Made by a program: the position numbers and the translations under genes
Notes under the pieces: model-generated
What the model saw: only the letters and a program-made list of their open reading frames with translations
Told to the model about the DNA's origin: nothing
Databases searched by the model: none
Shown: positions 53,194-61,947 of the stretch, in pieces
Layout: each line of letters opens with the position of its first letter
Position numbering within the stretch: position 1 is the stretch's first letter
Assembly (NCBI GenBank): GCA_902585605.1
Contig: CACIED010000001.1
Coordinates: 310,001 to 374,000 of the forward strand
Origin: an uncultured Alphaproteobacteria bacterium
GTDB lineage: Bacteria; Pseudomonadota; Alphaproteobacteria; HIMB59; GCA-002718135
DNA: 64,000 nucleotides
Direction: 5' to 3'

Positions 53194-54480
53194 TTACTTC
53201 CCTATACAAAAATCACTAAATATTATATCTAAAATTTTCTCAATATCAAATTTTTGATTAATTCCATCAATATACATAATTGATCTTCTAACATTTTCAG
53301 CAGCAATATCTATTTCTTTTAAATCTAAACTTTTAAGTAGTAAAAGGGATTTCTTTAGGCTTTCCATATGTCTTTCACGTGAAAAGACTGGTCCAGAAAT
53401 TGGTTTTTTCTTTAATTTTGAAGATATGGTTTTAATAAGAGGCTCAATTCCATAACCAGATACTGATGAAATGCTATGCACCCCGCTAATTTTCTTTTTA
53501 TTAGTATCATATTTTGATTTAACAAATATTTTTGATTTAATTTTACTATAGTTTTTCTTTTCATTATTTTTGAGAAAAACTATATTTAAATCAGACTTTT
53601 CAGCACTCTCTAAAGATCTTTCAATACCTATTTTTTCAATTAAATTCTTATATTTTCTTATTCCCGCTGTATCAATAAATGTGTATTTATCTCCTTGTAT
53701 ATCTAGCGAAGAGCTTACTAAATCTGTTGTAGTTCCAGGTATATTTGTAACTATAGAAACCTCCTTGTTATTAATATAATTAATAAAGGAAGATTTTCCT
53801 GTATTTGGCTTTCCAATAATTGTTATTGTAAAACCGTCATGGATTTGTCTAGATAAAGCTGATCTTTCGATAATATTTTCAATTTGTTTATATATGTTCT
53901 TATTTTGTTCTTTTATATTTTTATATATTTCTTTAGGAAGGTCTTCATCAGCAAAATCAATTATGGCCTCTATATCTGCCAGAAGTTTTTTTTGTTTATT
54001 TGATATTTCATTAACTAGTTTATCTAAATTTCCACTTAAATTACTAATGGCTGTCTTTCTTTGATTTTCTGTTTCTGCATTAACTAAATCATTAATTGTT
54101 TCAGCTTCTATAACACTAAGCTTATCATTGATTAGAGCTCTTTTGGTAAACTCTCCAGGCTCAGCAAGCCTGATCTGTTTTTTTAATAGAGTTTTAGTTA
54201 TTTTGTTAATTACAGAAATACTTCCATGACAAGATATTTCCACCATATCCTCACCTGTATAGCTTTTTGGTGATTTAAAAAAAGTTGTTAGCGTCTGATC
54301 TATAACGCCCTTTCCGTCTAATAAATTATTTAATGTTGCAAAGTTTGTTTTAAATTTTTTTTTAGAAGATATTGATTTAATTATTGTATGGGAGCCTTTT
54401 CCCGAAATCCTAAAAACAGCTATACCTGATTTACCTCTTTGCGTGGCAAGGGCAAAAATCGTCTCTTTGGAAGCTTTCAT
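53194..54480 (-). CDS. mnmE: MnmE (TrmE), tRNA modification GTPase
   Basis: The 428-aa protein has an N-terminal tetrahydrofolate-binding domain (FALATQRGKSGIAVFRISG ... MVEISCHGS), a G domain with IIGKPNTGKSSFINYI and DTAGIRKYKNLIEKIGIERS, and the C-terminal catalytic FCIGK. It partners MnmG in wobble-uridine modification. A second parS-like site lies inside the gene. Confidence 0.97.
   Translation of the reverse strand: MKASKETIFALATQRGKSGIAVFRISGKGSHTIIKSISSKKKFKTNFATLNNLLDGKGVIDQTLTTFFKSPKSYTGEDMVEISCHGSISVINKITKTLLKKQIRLAEPGEFTKRALINDKLSVIEAETINDLVNAETENQRKTAISNLSGNLDKLVNEISNKQKKLLADIEAIIDFADEDLPKEIYKNIKEQNKNIYKQIENIIERSALSRQIHDGFTITIIGKPNTGKSSFINYINNKEVSIVTNIPGTTTDLVSSSLDIQGDKYTFIDTAGIRKYKNLIEKIGIERSLESAEKSDLNIVFLKNNEKKNYSKIKSKIFVKSKYDTNKKKISGVHSISSVSGYGIEPLIKTISSKLKKKPISGPVFSRERHMESLKKSLLLLKSLDLKEIDIAAENVRRSIMYIDGINQKFDIEKILDIIFSDFCIGK
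53373..53384. other. parS-like site 2, inside mnmE
   Basis: TTTCACGTGAAA recurs within the coding sequence of mnmE, 191 bp from site 1, inside an imperfect longer palindrome (GTCTTTCACGTGAAAAGAC). Two copies of a 12-bp palindrome so near parAB are unlikely by chance in AT-rich DNA. Confidence 0.7.
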
Positions 54481-54555
54481 TTTTTGGGAATTAAACCCAA
54501 GATGATATTAAGTAAATAAGAAAAAATTAATCTAAGTATATATTTGGATTGTAAT

Positions 54556-55995
54556 TTATTCTAACCAATCTACCCACTGATTTACTTGGTCGGGTTGTAA
54601 AATATCAAACTGCATATTTCCTTTATTAACAAGAAATATATTTGCGCTTCTTGTGTCCTGTGCCATTGCTGAACACATAGCGTCCATTAAGCCGTCACTA
54701 TTAACATCAATAAGAATACTTTTATTGCAGTAGGTGTTCCAGGGGTGCGAGTGCTCATCTTTTACCATTGATCCCCATTTTTTTGGATTTTGCCATTCGT
54801 CAAGCGGTTTTAAATGGATGTTGTTGTCAGAAAGTTTTAACTTTCCATTTATATTTTCATAAGCTACCCAAGAGGATCCTGAATAAAAAGGGCCAACAAC
54901 GGAACTTATAATATCAACATCGCCATCGTTATCAAAATCAAATGATGTCATTTCCGCAACAGTAGAAAAAATAAACTTGCCATCTTTTGCTGGTTTAAGC
55001 CTTTGAGCAATCTTAAATTTTCCTGTTCCATCACCATGCATTAATACTGTTTTTTCTACAGATTTATCAGACCATTTTTGAGGTGAATATTTTGAGTATT
55101 TAGGATTATAGAAACCGTGTGAAGACACGATATCTAAAAAACCATCATTGTTGAAGTCTCCTGTTGTTATAGATTGACTGCCATGTTTCGTACATAAGAC
55201 AGCATTGAAGTTTCCTTCTCCATCATTAAAGTGGCAAACTGTTCCTTTAAATTCAGAAGTAATAACATCAACATCACCGTCATTATCTATGTCTCCTGCA
55301 TCAGACCCGTGAGAAAATCCTAAATAAAGATTGTGTTCTTTATCTGTTAGATAGCCTGTGTGTTTTGATTTTACCCAGCTAAAAGATTTTTCAGAAACGA
55401 GAACATGGTTTGGGCTTTCATAACTGAAACTTTTATCTATCAGCTGCACTGACGCATTTGGGTGAAATATATCATCTATGTTATCACCATTAAAATCATC
55501 AATGATCATTCTCTGAAGAGAGCTTGCATAGCCTTTTTCATCTGATCCATTGTAATTAAAAAAATTTGGATTTTGAATTTTATTAAAAGTGAAACCGCTT
55601 GTTATTAAGTATGGTATTACAGGGTTATAAAGGGCATTTCCATTAGCACAACCCTGCCTTCCTTCTGATTGAGTGAAGTTTCCTGTTGTACCACCGGTAC
55701 CACACCTATGACCTGCACCAAAACCAAGGTAGTCTAATTTATTATCTCCATTCCAATCACCAAAAGCTGATCCAGATTTGTAAAAAATTGCTTTGTCTGA
55801 GTTGATATTTTTTTTAAACCATGAGTTACTAGGCAAAACATACTTTCCGTTTTGGTTTTTAAGTGTTTCGTCTATAAAATGTCCTGAAAGGGTGATACCT
55901 AGTTTGTCTGCTTTTTCTCTAAACTGATTTGCTTGAGTGTTTAAGGAAAAAAATAAAATTAAAAAAAGAAAAGTTAAAAATTTTTTAAAAAACAC
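54556..55995 (-). CDS. Secreted FG-GAP/VCBS-repeat protein
   Basis: The 479-aa protein has a signal peptide (MFFKKFLTFLFLILFFSLNTQA) and at least six calcium-binding DxDxDG-like loops of beta-propeller repeats: DWNGDNKLDY, DFNGDNIDD, DIDNDGDVDV, DFNNDGFLDI, DFDNDGDVDI and DVNSDGLMDA. It resembles FG-GAP proteins with a 7-bladed propeller, used for adhesion or as extracellular enzymes of unknown substrate. It interrupts the usual mnmE-rho adjacency. Confidence 0.85.
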   Translation of the reverse strand: MFFKKFLTFLFLILFFSLNTQANQFREKADKLGITLSGHFIDETLKNQNGKYVLPSNSWFKKNINSDKAIFYKSGSAFGDWNGDNKLDYLGFGAGHRCGTGGTTGNFTQSEGRQGCANGNALYNPVIPYLITSGFTFNKIQNPNFFNYNGSDEKGYASSLQRMIIDDFNGDNIDDIFHPNASVQLIDKSFSYESPNHVLVSEKSFSWVKSKHTGYLTDKEHNLYLGFSHGSDAGDIDNDGDVDVITSEFKGTVCHFNDGEGNFNAVLCTKHGSQSITTGDFNNDGFLDIVSSHGFYNPKYSKYSPQKWSDKSVEKTVLMHGDGTGKFKIAQRLKPAKDGKFIFSTVAEMTSFDFDNDGDVDIISSVVGPFYSGSSWVAYENINGKLKLSDNNIHLKPLDEWQNPKKWGSMVKDEHSHPWNTYCNKSILIDVNSDGLMDAMCSAMAQDTRSANIFLVNKGNMQFDILQPDQVNQWVDWLE

Positions 55996-56010
55996 AATTT
56001 TTTTTATTAG

Positions 56011-56036
56011 AAAAAAAAAGAAAAAAAAAGAAAAAA
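56011..56036. repeat. 10-bp A-tract repeat before the FG-GAP gene
   Basis: AAAAAAAAAG occurs twice in tandem, followed by six more A, in the short gap between rho and the FG-GAP gene. On the transcribed (minus) strand this is a T-rich run that could help stop rho transcription, but no stem precedes it. It also forms a phased A-tract. Confidence 0.5.
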
Positions 56037-56042
56037 TTATAT

Positions 56043-57299
56043 TTATTTAGTTCCCATGCTTTGGAAGAACTCACTGTTAGTTTTTGTATTTTTCATTTTA
56101 TCTAACAGGAACTCCATGGCTTCAGTACTTCCCATTGGTGCTAATATTTTTCTTAAAATAAATATTTTTCCAAGCTCGTCTTTATCAAGTAATAATTCTT
56201 CTTTTCTTGTTCCTGACTTACCAATATCAAAAGCTGGATAGGTTCTTTTTTGGCTAAGTTTTCTATCTAGGACCATTTCACTATTACCGGTGCCTTTAAA
56301 TTCTTCAAATATAACTTCATCCATTCTGCTGCCAGTATCTATTAAAGCAGTAGCAATAATTGTGAGTGATCCACCTTTTTCAACATTTCTTGCAGCTCCG
56401 AAAAACCTTTTTGGTCTTTGTAAGGCGTTGGCATCAACACCGCCTGTTAATACCTTTCCACTAGATGGTACAACAGTGTTATAAGCTCTCCCAAGCCTCG
56501 TGATTGAATCAAGAAGGATTACAACATCATGTTTATATTCAACCAGTCTTTTAGCTTTTTCAATTACCATTTCAGCAACCTGAACGTGGCGTGAAGCAGG
56601 TTCGTCAAAAGTTGAACTAATTACCTCACCCTTAACTGATCTTTGCATGTCTGTAACTTCTTCTGGTCTTTCATCAATTAGCAGAACAATTAGTTTAGCG
56701 TCTGGACTATTAGCAGTTATAGCATTAGCAATTTTTTGCATAATTATTGTTTTACCAGTGAAAGGTTGTGCAACAATTAGTTGTCTTTGTCCTTTTCCAA
56801 GAGGAGCAATAATATCAATTATTCTTTCTGTATTATCCGGCATTGGTTTTTCTTGTTCAAGTTTGAACCTTGCTTCAGGATACAATGGTGTTAAATCTTC
56901 AAAGTTAACCCTGTTCTTAACTAAATCAGTTTCTTGACCGTTTATTTTATTAATTTTAGTTATGGCAAAATATCTTTCTCCTTGCTTTGGAGATCTAATT
57001 TCACCTTCAACACTATCACCCGTTCTTAAGCTAAATTTTTTAATTTGAGATGGAGAAATATAGATATCATCTGGTCCTGGAAGATAATTTGACTCTGAGG
57101 ACCTTAAAAAACCGAAACCATCTTGCATAATTTCAATAACCCCTAAACCAGTAATAATTTCACCTTCTTCAGCAATTGTTTTTAAAATTGAAAACATCAA
57201 GTCTTGTTTTCTAAGAGATGACGGGTTTTCTATACCGAGCTTATCTGCCTGTTTTAAAAGCTCTTGGGGTTCTTTTCCTTTTAATTCCTGTAAGTTCAT
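56043..57299 (-). CDS. rho: Transcription termination factor Rho
   Basis: The 418-aa protein has an N-terminal Rho_N segment ([16 protein letters not shown]), the RNA-binding cold-shock-like domain ([25 protein letters not shown]) and the hexameric ATPase with [21 protein letters not shown] and [15 protein letters not shown]. It is essential for factor-dependent termination. It is divergent from maf across a gene-free, very AT-rich gap. Confidence 0.98.
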   Translation of the reverse strand: MNLQELKGKEPQELLKQADKLGIENPSSLRKQDLMFSILKTIAEEGEIITGLGVIEIMQDGFGFLRSSESNYLPGPDDIYISPSQIKKFSLRTGDSVEGEIRSPKQGERYFAITKINKINGQETDLVKNRVNFEDLTPLYPEARFKLEQEKPMPDNTERIIDIIAPLGKGQRQLIVAQPFTGKTIIMQKIANAITANSPDAKLIVLLIDERPEEVTDMQRSVKGEVISSTFDEPASRHVQVAEMVIEKAKRLVEYKHDVVILLDSITRLGRAYNTVVPSSGKVLTGGVDANALQRPKRFFGAARNVEKGGSLTIIATALIDTGSRMDEVIFEEFKGTGNSEMVLDRKLSQKRTYPAFDIGKSGTRKEELLLDKDELGKIFILRKILAPMGSTEAMEFLLDKMKNTKTNSEFFQSMGTK

Positions 57300-57721
57300 A
57301 ATGTTGTTGGGGTAGTTTAGAAATGAAATATTTTAATAATCAAAATTGAAGTTAATGTCAAAATAATAATAAATATATAATTTATATATTTAATTGTAGT
57401 ATTAGTTGTAAGGTTAAAAAGCTTAATTACTGCTTTATTATTTAATCATTCTTTATTTACCAACATATGAATAACAACACTAATAAATATGTTAATTTAA
57501 AGAATATTGAAAAAAAATTATTATTTTTAAATAATTAACAATTTAATAAATTTCTAATAACTTGTTATTAATTTTGTATAATAAATGTATTAACAACCAC
57601 CTCATAATATTAAGACAATTTATTAAGTTGTTAACAACACATTTTTAAAACAAAAGAACTATTTCTTAAATTCAAATTATATCTAATAGTGTTTATAACT
57701 ATAATTTTTATTAACACACTT
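57300..57721. other. Candidate chromosomal origin region (rho-maf gap)
   Basis: This 422-bp gene-free interval is the most AT-rich long stretch of the region. It lies between the parAB-rsmG-mnmG-mnmE-rho block and the maf-aroE-coaE-dnaQ block, which flank oriC in many alphaproteobacteria, usually with hemE/hemH that are absent here. It carries repeated TAACAACAC-like words in one orientation (57472-57480, 57590-57600, 57631-57640, 57711-57720), a perfect 12-bp palindrome GTTGTTAACAAC (57628-57639) and one near-DnaA box TTATGCACC (57720-57728). Perfect TTATCCACA boxes are not seen, so the call is positional. Confidence 0.4.
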
Positions 57722-58312
57722 ATGCACCAAAAATTTATATTAGCCAGTTCAAGCAAATCTAGATACAAAATATTAAAAAATGCAGGATTAAATTTCACAC
57801 AAAAAAAACCAAATTGCAACGAAGAGGATATTAAAAAAAACATTAATAGAAAAACAAAGCCTGAGATTTTTGCAAAAAAACTTTCTTATGAAAAAGCAAG
57901 AAGTGTAAGTAGACAAAAACTGTATGCTAATAAAATTGTTTTAGGCTGTGATACTGTTATTTATCATAATGGAAAAATTTTAGATAAAGTAAATTCTATT
58001 GAAAAAGCCAAAAAAAAAATCAGGTCTTTATCAGGAAAGACACACCTAATAGTATCTGGACTAACTATTTGCTTAAATGGATCTAAGATTTGGGAAAATT
58101 ACGAAAAAACTCATGTTAAAATAAGAAAACTTAATAACAGCGAAATAAATATATATCTAAAAAAAACAGGCAAACAAATACTAAGCTCTGTAGGGTGTTA
58201 TCAAATAGAAAGTTTAGGGCCAAATATTATTGAGAGCATAAAAGGAGATTATTTTAATGTTATGGGATTACCTTTATTTAATTTACTAGATTATTTATAT
58301 TCAAAAAAATGA
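57722..58312 (+). CDS. maf: Maf-family nucleotide pyrophosphatase
   Basis: The protein is 196 aa from ATG 57722 (MHQKFILASSSKSRYKILKNAG). A GTG-started extension to 57689 has no match to the family start. It contains VLGCDTVIYHNG and the catalytic-region ESIKGDYFNVMGLP. Maf proteins hydrolyse non-canonical nucleotides (dTTP/UTP type). It overlaps aroE by 4 bases and leads the maf-aroE-coaE-dnaQ operon. Confidence 0.94.
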   Translation: MHQKFILASSSKSRYKILKNAGLNFTQKKPNCNEEDIKKNINRKTKPEIFAKKLSYEKARSVSRQKLYANKIVLGCDTVIYHNGKILDKVNSIEKAKKKIRSLSGKTHLIVSGLTICLNGSKIWENYEKTHVKIRKLNNSEINIYLKKTGKQILSSVGCYQIESLGPNIIESIKGDYFNVMGLPLFNLLDYLYSKK

Positions 58313-59091
58313 AAAAACTTTACGTAGTTGGGAACAAAGCATCTAAAAGTCTTTCACCAACAATATTTAACTATTGGTTTAAAAAATACAACATTAAAGC
58401 AAGCTACGGATATTTAGAGCTTACAGAAAAAAACTTTCATAAAAAAATAAAAGATGTTTTGGAAAAAAAAGATACGCTTGGTCTAAATGTAACCATCCCA
58501 TTTAAAAACAAAATTATCAAACACCTTGGCAAAATAGACCCTCATGCAAAAAAAATTGGTGCTGTAAACTGTGTAACAAATAAAAAAACTATAAATGGGA
58601 CAAATACTGATTGGACAGGATATTACAAAACCCTACCAAATATAAAAAAAACCAAAAACAGAAAAGTTATTATTCTGGGTTATGGGGGCGCATCACACGC
58701 CATTCACTATGTTTTAAAGAATAGGGGGTTTAAGAATATTTTAATTTTCAACAGATCTAAGAAAAAAATTAAGTATTCAAAAAACACTGAGTATACAAAA
58801 AAATATAGTGATCTTGAAACACACCTTGAAGGAGTTTTTTTAATAATTAATACCACACCAATAAACCCTATGCTGAAAAAACACTTAAAACTTATTACAA
58901 AATCCACAATTGTAAGCGACATTGTTTACAGCCCAAAAAACACCTCATTTCTCAAACAGTTTCCGAAGAATAAAAAGATTTATGGAATATCAATGTTGAT
59001 AGAACAGGCCAAACCGTGTTTTAAAATTTGGTTTGGTAAAAATCCAACCGTAGATGCAAAAATGCTTAACGCTATTTATAAAAAAATTTAA
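58309..59091 (+). CDS. aroE: Shikimate dehydrogenase
   Basis: The 260-aa protein has the shikimate-binding VVGNKASKSLSPTIFNYWF (SxS), LNVTIPFKNKI (catalytic Lys), NCVTNKKTINGTNTDWTGY, and the NADPH site VIILGYGGASHAIHY. It reduces dehydroshikimate in aromatic amino-acid synthesis. It shares one base with the coaE start (TAATG). Confidence 0.97.
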   Translation: MKKLYVVGNKASKSLSPTIFNYWFKKYNIKASYGYLELTEKNFHKKIKDVLEKKDTLGLNVTIPFKNKIIKHLGKIDPHAKKIGAVNCVTNKKTINGTNTDWTGYYKTLPNIKKTKNRKVIILGYGGASHAIHYVLKNRGFKNILIFNRSKKKIKYSKNTEYTKKYSDLETHLEGVFLIINTTPINPMLKKHLKLITKSTIVSDIVYSPKNTSFLKQFPKNKKIYGISMLIEQAKPCFKIWFGKNPTVDAKMLNAIYKKI

Positions 59092-59681
59092 TGACAAAAA
59101 CTATAGCAATAACAGGCGGTATAGGATCGGGTAAATCCACCTTTTGTAGTAAATTAAAAGAAAAAGGTTTTAAAATTCACAGCTCAGATGAGCAGGTGGC
59201 CAAAATATATAAAAACCCTGAAAAAAAATTTGTTACTTATTTACGTACCATAGGTTTGTCTAAGTCCATTTCAAAAAAAAATATAGATAAAAAAATTATA
59301 TCAAAGATTATTTTTGAAAATAAACAGATAAGAAAAAAGCTCGAGTTATACATATTTAAAATAGTTAGAAAAAAAAGGTCTGATTTTATAAAACAAGAAA
59401 AACAAAAAAAAACTAGATTAATATTTATTGACATACCATTATTATTTGAAAACAATTTAGAGAAACAGTTCAACAAAGTAATATCGATAATAGCCTCCAA
59501 ACGAGTAAGATTAAAAAGATTAAAAAAAACAAGAAAAATGACTGAAAACCAATTTAAGAATATAACTCGATCTCAAACATCAGATATTATAAGAAAAAAG
59601 AAATCTGATTATGTTATTTATAACAACTCGACATTAAAGGATTATAAAATTAAGATTAATAAGCTAATAAGTAAACTTTAG
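59091..59681 (+). CDS. coaE: Dephospho-CoA kinase
   Basis: The 196-aa protein has a P-loop AITGGIGSGKSTFCSKLKEKG, HSSDEQVAKIY and IDIPLLFENNLEKQFN, standard for CoaE. It performs the last step of CoA synthesis. It ends 8 bases before dnaQ. Confidence 0.97.
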   Translation: MTKTIAITGGIGSGKSTFCSKLKEKGFKIHSSDEQVAKIYKNPEKKFVTYLRTIGLSKSISKKNIDKKIISKIIFENKQIRKKLELYIFKIVRKKRSDFIKQEKQKKTRLIFIDIPLLFENNLEKQFNKVISIIASKRVRLKRLKKTRKMTENQFKNITRSQTSDIIRKKKSDYVIYNNSTLKDYKIKINKLISKL

Positions 59682-59689
59682 TTAAAACA

Positions 59690-60364
59690 ATGAGAGAAAT
59701 AGTAATTGATACAGAAACCACAGGCCTTGATTATAAGACCGGTGACAGAATAATTGAAGTTGGTTGTGTGGAACTTAAAAACTATGTTCCTACAGGAAAC
59801 ACACTCCAATTTTATTGCAAACCAGACAGAAGTATAAGCGAAGGGGCAAAAAATATCGTGGGTCTTTCAGACGATTTTCTTAATCAACAAAAACCATTTG
59901 AAGAAAACCATAAGGAGTTCTTAAATTTTTTGAAAAACGACACTTTGATAATTCACAATGCATCATTTGATTTAGGTTTTATAAATAATGAGTTGTCAAT
60001 ATTAGGAATACCTCATTTAGATAATCCTGTGGTTGATACAGTTACTCTTGCAAGAGAAGTTCTAAATACAAGAATAGCTAATCTCGACTATTTATGTAGA
60101 AGATTTAACATTGATTTATCAGATAGATCATTTCACGGAGCCTTACTTGACTCCCAACTTCTAGCCGCAGTTTATTTAGAGTTAAGAGGAGGTAAGCAAT
60201 TCTCTATGGAGCTGAATTCAAACATTGATGAAAAAAACACACAAATTAACAACAAAAACAAAACCAAAACTAAAATTATAGAGGTTAATAAGGAAGATTA
60301 TCTTGCTCACAAAGAAATGTTAAAAAAACTAAAAAACCCCCTTTGGAAAAAATATAACTATTAA
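59690..60364 (+). CDS. dnaQ: DNA polymerase III epsilon (proofreading) subunit
   Basis: The 224-aa protein has the three exonuclease motifs: VIDTETTGLD (ExoI), HNASFDLGFINNEL (ExoII) and HGALLDSQLLAAVYLEL (ExoIII, with the catalytic His). It provides 3'-5' proofreading. In many alphaproteobacteria secB follows on the opposite strand; it is absent here. Confidence 0.97.
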   Translation: MREIVIDTETTGLDYKTGDRIIEVGCVELKNYVPTGNTLQFYCKPDRSISEGAKNIVGLSDDFLNQQKPFEENHKEFLNFLKNDTLIIHNASFDLGFINNELSILGIPHLDNPVVDTVTLAREVLNTRIANLDYLCRRFNIDLSDRSFHGALLDSQLLAAVYLELRGGKQFSMELNSNIDEKNTQINNKNKTKTKIIEVNKEDYLAHKEMLKKLKNPLWKKYNY

Positions 60365-60394
60365 TATTTGAAAAAGTTATTATATTAAAATCAA

Positions 60395-60976
60395 ATGATT
60401 TACGGCGACCTTCAATTTTTTGATATTCTAATTTTTGCAGCTATTGCTGGATTTATTATTTATAGATTGAGGAGTGTTCTAGGGAAAAGAACAGGATTTC
60501 AAAAAAATATTTCGGAGCCAAAACCTCAAGAAACCAAAAAACAAGAGGATGTTCAAAAAATACCATCACTAATGGATAATGAGACAAAGCTTGAAGCTGT
60601 ATATAAAAAAGTAAATAATTTTAATCACAGGGAGTTTCTTGACGGTGCCAAGAAAGCATTTGAAATTATAATTTCATCTTTCAACAATGGAGATAAAAAA
60701 ACTCTGAAAAATCTTGTGTCCAAAGATGTGTATTCTGCTTTTGAAAAAGCGATTGATGAAAAAACAAACAATCCAGAATCACAATTTTATTCACTTATTG
60801 TAGAGGGCATCGCAGATGCAAAAGTAGAAAATGACACAATATCAATATCGGTCAATTTTATTAGTGAACAGATGTTAAATAACGATGAGGCTTCTATTGT
60901 TAAAAATAAAGACACTTGGACTTTTGAAAAACCACTAAACTCCTCTAGTCCTATATGGATATTAACCCAAACTTAA
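60395..60976 (+). CDS. Tim44-domain protein (TimA-like)
   Basis: The 193-aa protein has one N-terminal membrane helix (about residues 8-25, FDILIFAAIAGFIIYRLRSVLG), a polar linker, and a Tim44-like domain (FNHREFLDGAKKAFEIIISSFNNGDKKTLKNLVSKDVYSAF). Bacterial TimA proteins are related to the mitochondrial import component Tim44 and are inner-membrane bound; their function in bacteria is not settled. It is followed by the lysozyme-like gene after 3 bases. Confidence 0.94.
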   Translation: MIYGDLQFFDILIFAAIAGFIIYRLRSVLGKRTGFQKNISEPKPQETKKQEDVQKIPSLMDNETKLEAVYKKVNNFNHREFLDGAKKAFEIIISSFNNGDKKTLKNLVSKDVYSAFEKAIDEKTNNPESQFYSLIVEGIADAKVENDTISISVNFISEQMLNNDEASIVKNKDTWTFEKPLNSSSPIWILTQT

Positions 60977-60979
60977 TAT

Positions 60980-61408
60980 TTGTCCTTTAAAGAGCTCAAA
61001 GACCGAATTAAAAAAAACGAGGGTTATTCTGACAAGCCTTATCAAGATCAATTAGGGTTTTATACTATTGGTTATGGTCATCTTATTACAGAAAAAGAAA
61101 ATAAATATTACATTAAAAAATTTAAAAAAAAATATTTTGAAGAATTGTTTGAGATAGACTTTAAAAAAGCACACAAACAATATAAAAAAAAATTTTTTAA
61201 AAAAAATCACACAACTCCAGAGAAGGAACTATTAATAGAAATAATTTTTCAACTTGGAGCAAAAGGTGTCTCTAAATTTAAGAAAATGCTTTATTTTCTA
61301 AACAAAAAACAAAAATTCATGGCATCACTAGAGATGTTAGATAGCTTGTGGTATTTGCAAACACCGGAAAGAGTAAAGAATTTAATTAAAAACTATACAA
61401 AAAAATAA
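60980..61408 (+). CDS. T4-lysozyme-type (GH24) muramidase
   Basis: The 142-aa protein starts with TTG. KKNEGYSDKPYQDQLGFYTIGYGH contains E14, D23 and T29, with the same 9- and 6-residue spacing as the T4 lysozyme catalytic Glu11, Asp20 and Thr26. C-terminal ELLIEIIFQLGAKGVSKFKKML and LDSLWYLQTPERVKNLI also fit. There is no signal peptide. In related genomes this slot between Tim44 and Smr genes commonly holds mltA, a lytic transglycosylase. It overlaps the Smr gene by one base (TAATG). Confidence 0.9.
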   Translation: MSFKELKDRIKKNEGYSDKPYQDQLGFYTIGYGHLITEKENKYYIKKFKKKYFEELFEIDFKKAHKQYKKKFFKKNHTTPEKELLIEIIFQLGAKGVSKFKKMLYFLNKKQKFMASLEMLDSLWYLQTPERVKNLIKNYTKK

Positions 61409-61947
61409 TGGATGAAGATTTTTTTCTAAAAAATATGAAAGGTGTAAAACCTTTTAAAAAAGATACCTCTATAGTTAAAACGAAAACAACTAATAAAAAA
61501 AATGTAAAATTAGATAAAAAAACTAATACTAAAAATACCAGCAAAAAAATAATAACTGAACACAAAGTTAGTAGCTCAGAGTTTAAATTATCATTTGGTG
61601 AGGTTAATAAGGAGCTTAAGAGAGGAAAAATTAATATAGACAGAAGAATTGATCTTCACGGGTTCGGTTTAGTCGAAGCACATGAAAAATTTATAAGTGA
61701 GGTGAAAAAAAATTATAACAAGAATAAAAGATGTTTGCTTATAATTACTGGAAAGGGTGTTCATAAAAAAAATCAAAATGAGCAAGACACAAACCCTAAA
61801 CTTTTCTATGGAAAGATTAAAAATTCAATAATAAACTGGATAAACGAGGACAATCTTAAGAAATATATCCTAACATATCAAGATGCGGGTTTTGAACATG
61901 GGGGTGACGGAGCTCTTTTTGTCTATTTAAGGAAAAGAAAGTTTTAA
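61408..61947 (+). CDS. Smr-domain protein
   Basis: The 179-aa protein has a lysine-rich N-terminus (about 1-85) and a C-terminal Smr domain: RIDLHGFGLVEAHEKFISEV (LDLHG-type motif), LLIITGKGVHKKN (TGxG motif) and DAGFEHGGDGALFVYL. Smr domains act as nucleases in mismatch-repair or ribosome-rescue pathways; the target is unknown here. It ends convergently on the DUF3108 gene with a 4-base overlap. Confidence 0.94.
   Translation: MDEDFFLKNMKGVKPFKKDTSIVKTKTTNKKNVKLDKKTNTKNTSKKIITEHKVSSSEFKLSFGEVNKELKRGKINIDRRIDLHGFGLVEAHEKFISEVKKNYNKNKRCLLIITGKGVHKKNQNEQDTNPKLFYGKIKNSIINWINEDNLKKYILTYQDAGFEHGGDGALFVYLRKRKF

Noticed and set aside
57689-57721. GTG-started extension of Maf
   Set aside because: The hydrophobic extra residues match no Maf protein; ATG 57722 gives the standard start.
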